NCBI GenBank assembly: GCA_049999805.1
Contig: JBNGIO010005876.1
Span: 20,776-84,775 of the forward strand
Reading direction: 5' to 3'
Length of the DNA: 64,000 bases
DNA from: Folioceros fuciformis
Taxonomy: Eukaryota; Anthocerotophyta; Anthocerotopsida; Anthocerotales
Part shown: piece by piece, positions 51,651 through 62,715 of the stretch
Layout of the letters: each line of letters begins with the position of its first letter
How positions within the stretch are numbered: position 1 is the first letter of the stretch
Translations under genes and position numbers: made by a program
Notes under the pieces: generated by a model
Databases searched by the model: none
The model's input: only the letters and a program-made list of their open reading frames with translations
What the model was told of the DNA's origin: nothing

Positions 51651-53362
51651 CTTGGCAGTAGGGGACAATCACGAAGAGAACAAACGGTTTCTGGAAACAC
51701 TTGGCACGGGTGAGGTCTGAGGTCGTCAAGCCTGGACAGTCGCGACGAACCAAAACGAATGCAAGATAAGGAGCATTGAGTACCACGTAGCTTTGAAGTG
51801 CCGAAGCTGCACTCTAGGCACCTGCGTTGCCAGCCAGATCGAGCGTCACTCCGACTGCTGGCTTTGGGTTCTGCCTTTCCTCAATTTTATTCTGCAGCTC
51901 TCTCTCTTGCATGCACTGTACAGAGCTGCCAGTGATCAGCAGACGTGCGGTGAGGCCACGGGGGCGGAGAATTTTAGTAATGAAGGCCCCAACCTGCAGA
52001 ATGTAGGGGTGGATGGAGTTAGATGCCTTCGCACAACAAGTCACTCCCCACAGTCGTCAATCAGCCTTCTTTCCTATGTCAAGTTCCAGGGTGTACCTTC
52101 TGAAATCCTTCGGAAGCAGTCTCAATTTGGCTTGCGCTGTTGATTGCAACAGTCAGATACTGCTTCTTTCAGGCTATCCGATGCGATGTTCGACGGACCG
52201 TGTTCCTTCTGAAACTCGTTGGGGGATGTCTACATTCCGATAGCACTGTTGAGAGCAATAGTCGTGCCATAGTAGCACTTTGGCTTATCCGCTCAGTACC
52301 TCGACAAACAGGAGAACTAGACTTCTCAAGCTGCTTCAAACCTGGCCAGCGGAAGCGGGGCTGCAAGAACCTAGACTGTGCAGAAGTAGAAATTCCCGGC
52401 GACGAGCTCCTCCGGAGCCAGCACATGCCGGCAGAGGGTCCCAGGCGACCGGGGGCTCCGCATCCGCCTGTAGGATAGCACGCGAGTAGGCGTTCTACAT
52501 CAGATTCTCCACACCGCGCCGCAAAGCCTGCAGCGGCTCAGCCCTTCCGACCGCATCAGCACAGGCAAGTGAATGAAAATCTCTGCACTCGCCACATCTT
52601 TGTGTTAGGAAAAAATGTCGTAGAGGATTTGCAGACGTGAAATCTGGCGGCCCCGACTGCCAGCTTCTGGATGGCGGGATGCGCACGCACATGCGGGGGA
52701 AGGACCTCCTGCACCGCCGTCTCGGTCATGGTGCGGAGCAGGCGGAATGCAGGCGCCGTTGTACCGCCTCACGTGGGAGTACAAGTCCGCGTCCCGGCCG
52801 CAGCTTTCGACGTCCTCTCACCTGGTCAGACACGCGCGTACGCATCCATAGTGGCCTAGCATCAGGAATTCGAGCACCCGAGAGCTCACGGCCCCGGCGG
52901 GCATGACGCCGATGTAGTAGTACCCGATGACGACGAAGGGCTCCAACAGTCCTGCACCGCTCCGGGACGAAACGTGAAACGCCTCCGGCCGCCGCTTTGT
53001 ACAGAGCAATCGAGACAATGGAGAATCCCTCTGCTTGTCACAAGCTCTGGCACACACCTAAAAGTCTTTGCCTACGAGCTCATGAATTTCAAGAGCAAAT
53101 ATATTATTAAAAAAACAAGCCCACGGGCCCAACTAGGGCCCGCGGGGTATGGAGACACCGCCGCAAATCCAGTAGCCGAAGGGTCTGCAGAGCTCGGGCT
53201 TCCGGAGACCCTTCAGATCGCTGTCAACATCAGTGAAATCCAAGACAGGAGAGATCGTGTTCAGCAAGCACGCATTTCGGCAGTTCCTTGAGCCGTGCTT
53301 TAGAACGCCTTGCGATGGAGTTTGCTTGGACTGTTAGCACGGCGGTCACAGAAGCTCATGGC
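51651..53362. other. Region with possible but unassigned coding fragments
   Basis: Minus-strand stretches read as plausible protein, for example around 52860-52960 (VVIGYYYIGVMPAGAVSS, ending at a possible GTGAGA donor) and 51840-51990 (GAFITKILRPRGLTAR). I could not join them into one frame or recognise a family. They may be a diverged or decayed gene. Confidence 0.3.
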
Positions 53363-53731
53363 TCAAGAAGGAGAAGCTTGTTGGCTTTCCAATAGGCGAG
53401 TGATCCAGTCCGCGACCACGTCCCCATGGCAGGCCAGGGGCTTGCAGTAGCAGGCCAGCTTGAGCTCAGGGTTTCCAGGTTGCGCCAGATGCACCAGCTG
53501 CATCAGGTGCTCGAACTGCGGGTTGGTGCGGCCAGCAAGCCCCTCGCTTACCAGCTGCCCCAGCCAGCTCCTGTACTTGGCCACAACGTCCTGCCTGTCC
53601 CCGTCCACCCCGATCTTGAAAGGGTTGCCCAGCGGAGATCCCGCCAGATTGAACTTGGGGTTCCGCCTCCCGATGTAAACCACGCCTTCGCCTCTCCACC
53701 CCTCCTTGTACCCGTTCACTGCTCGCACCAT
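53363..53731 (-). CDS. DUF4326-domain protein
   Basis: A single-exon frame of 122 residues starts at ATG 53731. It matches DUF4326 through its whole length: VVYIGRRNPKFNLAGSPLGN near residues 21-40, YRSWLGQLV in the middle, and LACYCKPLACHGDVVADWI near the end, with the C-x-C-x4-CHGD cluster. DUF4326 is best known from bacteria and phages and is scattered in algae and plants; its function is unknown. It lacks introns, unlike its neighbours, and has no targeting peptide, which would fit an acquired gene but does not prove it. It is divergent from the COG0212 gene. Confidence 0.88.
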   Translation of the reverse strand: MVRAVNGYKEGWRGEGVVYIGRRNPKFNLAGSPLGNPFKIGVDGDRQDVVAKYRSWLGQLVSEGLAGRTNPQFEHLMQLVHLAQPGNPELKLACYCKPLACHGDVVADWITRLLESQQASPS

Positions 53732-54220
53732 AGCCGCGGCCCGCGCACCACTGCAGCTGGTATGCGTGTGTTGAGAACCTGAGGCAGTGCACGGGAGGGT
53801 GAAAGGGCTGCGAAGTCATGGTCTGCATGTGCATCTCACACCAGCGTAGGAGCTACGGCACATCCAAGCCGACTTACCAAACTGCCCGGAGCCTTCCTGC
53901 TCTCAGTCACAGAGATCTTATCCGAGCCCAGATATTTGCAGACTGTGCCATTTGCCTCAAAAGCAGACACTTCACTGTTGAGTTTGCATTTTGCGCCGGG
54001 CAGGAGGAAGGGTCGCAGGGTCTGGAGGGCCTGGAATCCGTACTGGGCCCTGACAGACTGTAGTGCGGAGATGGAAGGCTGTTGCTGGGCCTGAATGCAG
54101 CTGCCGGTGTTGCTGGGAGCAGGATGCGGGCTAGGGTAGCCGGAGTGCGGTGACTGTGCAGCCGGGCGGCGAAGGAAATACAAGCAGAAGTTCCGCATGC
54201 CGGGGTGCGGAGGGAGAGCA
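53732..54220. promoter_or_regulatory. Shared upstream region of the DUF4326 and COG0212 genes
   Basis: About 490 bases lie between two divergent starts. No promoter motif was identified and no gene is recognised. Confidence 0.4.
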
Positions 54221-56288
54221 ATGGCTCAGGCTCTGGGGCTGAAGCCGTCCGTGATGGTGCCGTCGGGGCACCCGCTGTCGTCGCTCTCCGCCACCAACTG
54301 CGCCAGGCCGCTGCAACAGCGCTGCGCGCACCTGGCGCACGGCCTCAGATTGTGCTCAGCTACGGCCTCNNNNNNNNNNNNNNNNNNNNNNNNNNNNNNN
54401 NNNNNNNNNNNNNNNNNNNNNNNNNNNNNNNNNNNNNNNNNNNNNNNNNNNNNNNNNNNNNNNNNNNNNCTGAGGGAAGTGGAACTGGAGAGTGGTGCTG
54501 ATTCCGACGGGTCAGAGGAGAAGCCTGGAGCCTGGAAGTGGGCCATCCGGAAGAAGATTTGGGACTTGCTGGAGGCCGAGAACTTGGCCCAAAGCCCGCG
54601 GCCTGTGCACCATCGGATTCCGAATTTCGTGGGTGCGAATGTGGCAGCTACCAAGGTGCTGCTCCTGTCAATGTCTGTGCTTTTGGGTTTTGGTGGATTT
54701 TCTTCCATTGTCTGGACGGTGCGGTGCTGAATCTTCTGTGCATCCTCAACATTGTGGAACTGTCCTAGGTGGCAAGTCTGCCAGAATTTGTGGCTGCCAA
54801 GACTGTGAAAGTGAATCCGGATACTCCCCAGAAATTGGTGCGACGCTTGGTCTTGGCTGGTGAGAGCCTTAAGCGTTTTGAGTGAAGAGTATCGGATTTG
54901 CCTCCGCAAATGGCCTGAAGGATCCCGGCTTGAGCATGGGTGCAGAGGGCAAGAAGATGATAACTCCACAGCCTCGGCTTCGGACAGGCTTCTTTTCGTT
55001 GTTGGATCCTGCCGTTCTGTCTTCCGAAGCGATTAGGGAGTGTGTCACCTCAGCAGCGGTAGCCAAGCACGGGAAGCCCCTCACTGTCAAGGCGGACTTG
55101 AAGGTGGATCTGCTTGTTATCGGGTCTGTGGCTGTGGATCCTGCAACTGGTGCCCGTCTCGGGAAAGGAGAGGTAGAGGATGCAGCATGCGTTTCCTGGC
55201 TTGTGATTGTTTAGTGTGCCTTCACGTCAACTCTCCATTCAGCTCCTTTGGGCAATCTGCGATAGGGTTTTGCAGAGTTGGAGTATGGTCTGCTGCGCTA
55301 CATGGGTGCAATCGATGACTCCACTCTAATCGTCACGTCAGGTAGTCTACTTACTCTTCTTCGGTTGTTGGAAGGATGCACCCTCACGAGTCTCTCTCGG
55401 TATGATCTGCTACTGATTGTGCCCCTGATGAGAGGGATGTGCGTTGTCAGTGCATGATAAGCAGCTGGTGGACAACATACCAGTGGAAAAGCTTCTTGTA
55501 CATGACGTCCCGGTGGACATCATCTGCACTCCTACCCAAGTCATCCGCACCAACACAACTATTCCGAAACCTACAGGTAACTCCATGCCATCTGGAATCA
55601 GCTGTAGAATGACTGCTGTTTCTGGCTTCTGTGAGGGACTGGAGCAAGGGAGCTGAGGACAGGAATGGCCTTCGGGGGGCACACAGGTATCTACTGGGAC
55701 AAACTGTCTCCAGAGAAGCTGAGCCAGATCAAAGTACTCAGGGACTTAAAGAGGCAGATCGAAGCTGAAACAGGGAAAAAGCTACCCACAGGGCCGAGTG
55801 AAACACTACCTCCAGTGGCCAAAAGGGTTCCTATTGGCAAGGCTCGAGAACTCCCTCTCAAAGAGAAGCTCGTGCTCTGGTATCTGGATCCCAAGGTAAC
55901 ATGGTTTGATGTGAAGCAGCACGTAGAAAAGGTGGGAGGAGTCGTAGACAGCGTGACCATGTTCGGGGCAAGGACTGGGACACCAAAGCAAGCCGCTCGG
56001 GTGACTCTGAAAGCAGGAGGGACTGCTCCGGTAGAAAAGCTGGCCGAATCTCTCCGGGCCTCGGTTCTGAAAGGCTCCCATGTCAGGGCCAGAGTTCTCC
56101 TACCCAAGGACGGTGCTTCAGAATCGGTGGCGGACATCATAGATGAACAGGAGACAACAGTGCTGTGTACAGCCTCAAACACGGCGGGCGGGCCAGCATC
56201 CCGCGACTCCGAGTCTGAGCCTTCTCCAACAGAAGTAGCTGTTATCGCTACCGCCCAACATGTACGAATGCCCCACTGCCGTCCTTGA
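54221..56288 (+). CDS. COG0212 protein (5-formyltetrahydrofolate cyclo-ligase-like), plastid
   Basis: Exons are 54221-54655 (with a 100-N gap), 54769-54859, 54946-55172, 55266-55341, 55451-55576 and 55687-56288, in frame after the gap. COG0212 is a paralogue of 5-formyltetrahydrofolate cyclo-ligase; published work on the plant protein links it to thiamin metabolism rather than folate. Family segments are [103 protein letters not shown] and [18 protein letters not shown]. The N-terminus looks like a plastid transit peptide. A C-terminal extension (from about [13 protein letters not shown]) resembles the RRM-like tail of plant members. An in-frame ATG at 54197 is an alternative start. The missing sequence in the gap leaves the length unknown. 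Confidence 0.93.
54370..54469. other. 100-N assembly gap inside the COG0212 first exon
   Basis: Exactly 100 N, the usual placeholder for a gap of unknown size. Both flanks read in the same frame, which may be chance. It removes the junction between transit peptide and mature protein. Confidence 0.95.
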
Positions 56289-56357
56289 CTCCCCGGCCAG
56301 ATTAGTGAAGCGGGCCCTCGCGACAGGTCGTGGTAAAGTGTTGGTTCTAACGCTCTC

Positions 56358-56918
56358 ATGCAGAGTGCACAGACTCGTCGACAGGCTCTCTGTTCTCTCT
56401 GCCTTGGAGCTCTCTCTCTGGCTGCTGATTCCCGCCAAGAAGCCCAGGCCCTCTTGGACAACACCCCTGGCTGCCGAAACTGTGGTGGCTCCGGTGCCGT
56501 TCTCTGTAAGTACTGCGTCCTTCATCCTCTCTGCATGTAACCTTGAAGGTAGTGCCGTCCCTCCAACTACATCGTCTGAACCCGCGATCTCGTGCTTCTG
56601 GCCAGGCGACATGTGTGGAGGGACTGGCAAGTGGAAGGCCCTCAACAGGAAGCGAGCCAAGGACATCTACGAGTTCACCGAATGCCCTAACTGCTACGGT
56701 ATATTCCTTCCTGATTCGAATCTCTGGAACGTGCTCTTGTTGCCGGCCAATCGTAGCCAACACCGTGCACTGATTTCCTCCTCGCAGGACGCGGCAAGCT
56801 CGTCTGCCCGGTCTGCCTCGGCACGGGCGTGTTCAATAACAAGGGGCTGCTTCGCAGACCCGAGGCCAAGGAGCTCCTGGACAAAATGTACCATGGTAGG
56901 TTGCTGCCGAGCAGCTAG
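56358..56918 (+). CDS. PSA2: PSA2-like thylakoid-lumen zinc-finger protein, N-terminus incomplete
   Basis: Exons 56358-56505, 56606-56698 and 56788-56918 join in frame to 123 residues. PSA2 is a lumenal protein with a DnaJ-type zinc finger needed to assemble photosystem I. Four cysteine repeats are complete: [24 protein letters not shown] and CPVCLGTG, and the end [11 protein letters not shown] is typical. Residues 7-25 ([19 protein letters not shown]) look like a twin-arginine-type lumen-targeting segment, so the plastid transit part, perhaps 60 residues, must be in an upstream exon. That exon would fall close to or within the 3' end of the COG0212 frame (stop 56288). 56358 is the first ATG of this exon's frame, not a certain start. 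Confidence 0.9.
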
Positions 56919-58223
56919 CCGTTGCGTGTGTCCCGTCCTCCGTGCAATCACACCTTTTTTGTGGGGTTCACCCCGTCCGGTAGTAGAGACCATGGAAGCT
57001 TGTGCCTTTGCCAAAACGAGCCGTGGCCAACCCACGACGTCAGACAAGAGCACCAACAGTAACGACACGAAGTGCGTGAAGTGGGCCGCATCACGAAAAC
57101 CAACCACCTGTGTGGGCGGAGTACGGCCACCTCCAGAAACTGTGGTCTGTCACGAGAGCACACTTGCGTTGCGGATAGTGCTGCTGGAACAGAGAACTGT
57201 ACCGAAGGGGCGGGGAAGCCGCCAGGAACCTCCGCGACGCTAAGGTTAAAGGAATTTCACCTACTGTACCAGCGGGATTTGAAGGCACGGCTGTGCAACA
57301 GACACGCGGAGTGGGGGAGATCCGCGACGCAGCCGGAGCGATTCAGCTCGGGCGCCGCGAGGCTGTATTGAATGTGGTAGGCCAGCTGCTGTGGCAGTGG
57401 GCGTGTGTCTGTGCCAGAGTGTTTCGTTGGTGAACGTGGATAGAATAAGACAGTAGCAGTCGGGCTTAGAAGCCTGATGTTGACACAGTCCTGTGACGCA
57501 AGAATCCGTGTGCTACCGACCTCGACTGGGAGTGTGAACTTTCGAGGCAACTGGAGTCTTGTGGTCGGCTTGACCCATGTTTGTTGCACCCTTGTCTGAT
57601 GTCAGTCAAGGTTCTGTGATGGCTACTCCTGCTTCTTGCCCCTATTAGCCTCTGGGATTATGCCCCAGGGTCCCGAATATCAGTGCCGGCCGGCCTTCTC
57701 TTGTCGCTCGCTGCCCTGACTTTGCGTCGGGTCTGTGACAATTAGTTCGTTTGAGATTTGGCGCCCCGACAGGCGGCGGTTTCGGTTTTGCAACCACTGC
57801 TCGGGCTGGGATTGAAGTCCTATTGGCAGGAACTTGTATTTGCTTTGGGCCTGGTGCTCGATTTTGGCCTTGGGCTGTCCGCTTGCTCCGAGACTCCTTT
57901 GTGTCTCTTCTTTGCTGAGTTGCGGGTCTGCATGTTGCGATTCTCTGCCCTGCAAGTGTTGAGGGTGCTAGCTCTGGTGGAGAAGGAACGTCCGCGGCGT
58001 GTCGGAAGCTGCCAGGTGCCGGGATGAACTTTGCGTGCAGAATTTGAGATTTGGGCGGGTGGATTTGGAGGTCCCGGTGGCAGGTTGGGGAGCTGCAAGC
58101 CGTTTGGTGAAGTTGTTGAAAAGGTGGCGAACAGAGTTTTCAAGATGCATGGTGGAAGACAGCGCTGTGGGAATGCTGCAAAGGGTAGAGGAGAGCGGGA
58201 CTGTGGTGTGAGTGCCCACCAGC
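56919..58223. other. Intergenic, upstream of the pseudokinase
   Basis: No gene is recognised. I looked for LysM or other receptor ectodomain sequence ahead of the kinase-like gene and saw none. Confidence 0.5.
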
Positions 58224-59708
58224 ATGTGCTTCCCCAAGCGTGCAACTCCGTCCAAGCCTGGGTGTGCTAAGGGACCGACAGAAAACACGGCGCGTAAGCA
58301 GATTATGAAAAATGAACTCAGGCACATGGGTCCAGCAAGCCGAGCGGCACCAGCTGTTCATCAGGCCAGGGCTAAACCGCCCAGATTCCAGGAGCATCGG
58401 AGTTTAAATCCGTCGAGCAGCACGTCGTCGGGTCGGCAGTCGGGCTTCTCCAGGGAGTCTGCCAGCAGCGGGTCTCTGGCGGGAGTGAGACAGCTCGTGT
58501 CGGATGGGGCTGTGGTGTACAGGCACAAGGAACTCAGCAGGGCCACAGACCATTTCAGCAGTTCCATGAACATCCCAGGCTCCAAGTCGGTGTTCCGCGC
58601 TTCTCTTATGGGGGTGGAGGTGGCAGTGACGCGGAAGAAACATGAAGGACAGGGTATGGACTTTCTGGCAGAGCTCAAGCTTCTTTGCAGTGTGCACCAT
58701 ACCAACATCGTGAAGCTCTTGGGGGGATGCTTTGTGAAAGGAGACTGTGTGTACCTGGTTCATGAACTGGCAGAAGGTGCTAATCTCAGGCACGCCCTTC
58801 GCAGTCCTCACAATCCGGGCTTCTGCCTTCTGGCATCTTTGGCATCCAGGCTGCAGGTAATCGCCGTCTGGCCTCAGGGTGATGTTTCTTTTCCATTCCT
58901 GCATGGCTTGTGGACACTTGTTGCATGACAGTGACATGCATTACCTGGTGCGAGCTGCCAGGTTGGTTTGGATGTGGCCAAGGCTCTGGAATACCTTCAC
59001 GAGTATGCCTACCCAACCTTCGTCCACAGGTTCGTACAGAGCTCCAACGTTATCATTGACAATGACCTGAGGGCCAAGATTGCAAAGTTCGGTGTCTCCA
59101 AGTTGATCGGAGACACAGTCAGTCAAACACCCACTCCAGATCCCTCCTCCAGATCAAGCGGCGAGCACTCAATATTCAGCGGTGAGATACAGCCGTCAAC
59201 TGGTGCTGGAGGATCCGGAAGGAGTAGCCCGTTGGCAATAGCGCGACCCAGAAGCGGCCGGATTATAGGGACTAAGGGTTACATGCCTCCAGAGTACTGC
59301 TCCTCGGGCATTGTGAGCGTCAAGTATGACGTTTTTTCTTTCGGGGTGATTTTGCTGGAGCTCCTATCTGGCCAGGAGCCCCTTGTCTACGTTCCGGACA
59401 AAGATCAGAACTCCGTCACCGTGAATTCCGTCACCGATGCAATTTCTTACATCATGGAAGACAGCAATGACAGCAGGACGAGGCTGAGGAAGTGGATGGA
59501 TCCTCTTCTTCGAGACCAATACTCTCTTGATCATGCGTACCAGGCTGCAGCTCTTGCCAAGTCCTGTGTGGACCCAGACCCAACAATCCGCCCCCACATG
59601 CGGGATGTGGCTGTTAAACTGTCTAAGCTCCTGACAGCTACCACAGTGTGGGAGACTAACTTGGCTAGCGCCAAGAACGCGATGAGTGGCCCAGTCGAGG
59701 CAAGATGA
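58224..59708 (+). CDS. Conserved plant pseudokinase (LysM-RLK-related kinase domain, no ectodomain)
   Basis: Two exons, 58224-58856 and 58962-59708, join in frame to 459 residues, the size of a conserved land-plant kinase-like protein I recall as Arabidopsis At3g57120. The N-terminus is short and serine-rich (MCFPKRA, HRSLNPSSSTSSGRQSG). The kinase-like domain starts near YRHKELSRATDHFSS and is closest in style to LysM receptor kinases (YMPPEYCSSGIVSVKYDVFS). It lacks catalytic residues: no glycine loop (IPGSKSVFRAS), VAVT for VAIK, HRF for HRD, and KFG for DFG. The alpha-C glutamate (FLAELKLL) and the structural APE-like PPEY remain. There is no signal peptide or membrane helix, so it should be cytosolic and act as a scaffold or regulator. 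Confidence 0.9.
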
Positions 59709-60698
59709 AGACAAAGCTTGGGCATTGCTGCTGCTTTAACTGCTGATGCCACCACTGGCAGGTCCTGGTTCTCAACTCAATGCTTGGCCTGGAGGGTTCT
59801 CCACATGTTTCGCGTGGGCAGTTCTCGGATGAAAGCGTAGAAGGCTGGTCGCTTGACAATGCGGAAGTCACCAGCCAAGACTTGGGTCGTGAATTGTGAG
59901 GCATACGTGATCCAGGTCTTCGGCAGACGTCACAAAGTCCTGGTCACAAGAGAGAAATCTGTGACCAGTTTGGGTTGCAGAGGTGTGGGTCACATCTAAA
60001 GGCAACCAGGGCAAGGAAATTCTTGTCCACGAGGAATCTCTCGTGCCACCAGGGTAGATGAGACGACTTACGCCTTTCCGAGCGTGCCAGGACAACTTCA
60101 GAAGTTGTTCCGAACACCAGAATTTCTCGATCCAGTCGAAATATTCATGTGAACATCCAAGGCGGCACGTGCGGTCACGTTCTTCTATTTGAGTTGAGGT
60201 AGATGTTATTCAAGGCCTCCTAGCCCATGCTATGAGATTCATAGTTCACACAATAAGAGGCTTCCAGTTCGTTGTAGGAGACTGTACTACTAAGTTTCAG
60301 TTCATTCAAGTCTGGTACGATTTACCAGCTTGTCTAACAATCCGGTTTTATAGGTGATAGCTTTCATAACAATTCGATTCTCTACATAATAGGTTTTCCA
60401 AGCATTCATCTTTCTGCGTGAGAGCTTTTCTAACCATTCAATTAACATCTCCTTTGCTTTAACAGCCCTTCTAACTATTCATCAGAAGTGGCTATACCAT
60501 TCCGGCGTTTTCCATGCTAGCCATTTTGGGCTAAACGACATGCATGTGAATGACAACAGCCAGCCTCAGTTGGGCTGAGACGTTACCAGCACAAAGAATA
60601 ACGGTGATGACTACCATTTAGCAAGTACCCGGCAGATCTTCTTTTGTGTATCCACTCGAGCTACGTAGATGAATTCTGAAGTTCAATGTGACTTTGAC
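59709..60698. other. Intergenic, 3' flanks of convergent genes
   Basis: No gene is recognised. AT content rises from about 60150, fitting 3' untranslated DNA of the pseudokinase (plus) and the carrier (minus). Confidence 0.5.
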
Positions 60699-62715
60699 TT
60701 ATCCGGTCGCAATGGTCCGTGCCTTTTCTCGAGGGGGCACTTTTAGCCAAGTCTTGAGAGTTTCGTACGCAGCAAATCCGATAGCCACAGAGGGCACCAA
60801 CTGCACACAAGAGGACATTCCAAGGGTCAGTGCAGTAACAGCCAAGGAGAATGAAAGCAGATGGAGAGAGCCTCTTGAAACGCAGTAATATGCTAGCAGC
60901 CATCTCTCGTTTGACCCGAGACCTTGATGTAGTTAATGCTGAGCCCTGCGTACATCTGCCTCCAGCCGTGAGTGCGGAAAATTGTGACTAGACCATGCCA
61001 TGTTCCCTTGTAATGGACAGGGACCAATCCGGATCCTCTGTAAACGCCTTGTACCTGATCGCAGCAACAACTGTTAATTCTTGCAACAAGATGTCAAGGG
61101 GAGAGAGCAGAAACAGAACAAACATGCCTTCTGTAGTCTGTGATGAAATCTACCTGCATTTGTCGCCTGATTACATCAAGAGGATAGGTGCACGTTTGGC
61201 CCACTAATCCAGCCACTCCTCCACAACCAAGTTTCCAGATTATAGAAGGCTCATCATCGCCTGGTATCTGCTTCTTCAATGATTCATACACAAAAAACTT
61301 GAGACCAGCATATGGGAAGATTCCCCACAAAGTCGGTCCTGCAAACACAAGATGACAAATAATATGGTATTGCCCGAAAATGGACATGGCTGGAAAGCAT
61401 GGTACATCAATACCAGAAGTCAACCTAAAGAAGGGTCAATCTTAGCTAGCACATTGATACACATACACTTCGATGCCAATTTCAAAACACTTGTGATGTT
61501 GCAACCGTTTAAGGTCCTCTTGAAGGCACATACCAACCCCTCGGTACAATCCACGGATACCGCTCTCTTTGTAAACCCTGGAGAAGACATCTCCAACACC
61601 CTTATACACAACACCTCTAAAAGAACTATCCCCTGCTGCAGTGGAACCCGTCTGCCGAGAAACAAACTTGTCAGTGGCCCGCAAAACAATATCTACACAT
61701 CTGAGCACCAGCAAAGCACAAAAGCCTTCCCTTGTACTTACATTGCATGCCAATCGAGTACGTGCGAGATCTAACGGGTACGTGCTGATGACCGCTGTTC
61801 CCCCGGCTAATGAACCAGCAATGAGGTCAACCACGGGCCCTGAACCTGCTGGAGGATAGTATTCTATAATCCATCGCCGATATTGCTCATAACTCATAAA
61901 GTGCAGAGCAGCGTATGGAACGACCCTCATGACGTTTGCACCATTCCCTCTGTTCCAAAAACCAGCCTTCTATCTCAGGCCACACAATAATAGGAAAGCA
62001 ATACCGGTAGCCAACAATTTGACAATTGAAACCCGCGCCACACTCATATTTACAGACCGGGTGCTAATTCAAGGTGGAAGACCCACCGGTAGAACCCACG
62101 AATGCCTTCACTTGTCCATATAGACGTCAAGGACCGCCAGACTCCAAGTGTCTGAAAGTTGCCGTACCTAGTCTGCAGTTCACCAGACTCTGGCTAAGTG
62201 CTCCTCACAAAAAAAAGAACAGCAATACCATGACATGACCTTGAGTTCACGCTTCAAACTCTGCATCCGCCGACCAAGACCACTGCCAAACCACGTACAA
62301 GTGATTCCTGTCGGCAAGCCAACCGTGAGAATGTGCGACATACAGTACCAGAGTACCAAGCTTGATGGACCTTCCAGCTTAAGATATAGCGTCAATTACC
62401 TTCGAAACCCTAAAAGAGCTACGAAAATACTGTCTCTTCCACAACAATTCACAATGACCTCAACAGCAGGTTGAAGTGAAACAATTTCCGACACTGGACC
62501 AACGTCCCCAAGCATTTCCAGTGACAGGCAGTGCTCTCGTCTGAAGCACTAGCACAGGAAAGCAAAGCGCTAACCTGGTAAAGTATCTTAACACGCTCAA
62601 GAGGAGCCACGGCAGACTTAGCAAATCCGCCAGCCACACCTCCAGCTATTAGCTCCTTCGCATAGGTCGGCATCGAATCCCTCCAAGAATCCAGGCTCTC
62701 GTCCGTTTCAGCCAT
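60699..62715 (-). CDS. Mitochondrial carrier, CoA-transporter type (CoAc1/Leu5-like)
   Basis: Seven exons in descending order (62715-62575, 62172-62087, 61949-61742, 61651-61534, 61338-61154, 61054-60923, 60800-60699) join in frame to 323 residues. Mitochondrial carriers are six-helix inner-membrane exchangers with three repeats; each repeat signature is seen: [22 protein letters not shown] and [12 protein letters not shown]. Neighbouring segments ([44 protein letters not shown] then [12 protein letters not shown]) match plant CoA carriers CoAc1/CoAc2 best, so the substrate is probably coenzyme A in exchange for adenine nucleotides. An in-frame ATG at 62772 could extend the N-terminus by 19 residues. 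Confidence 0.93.
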
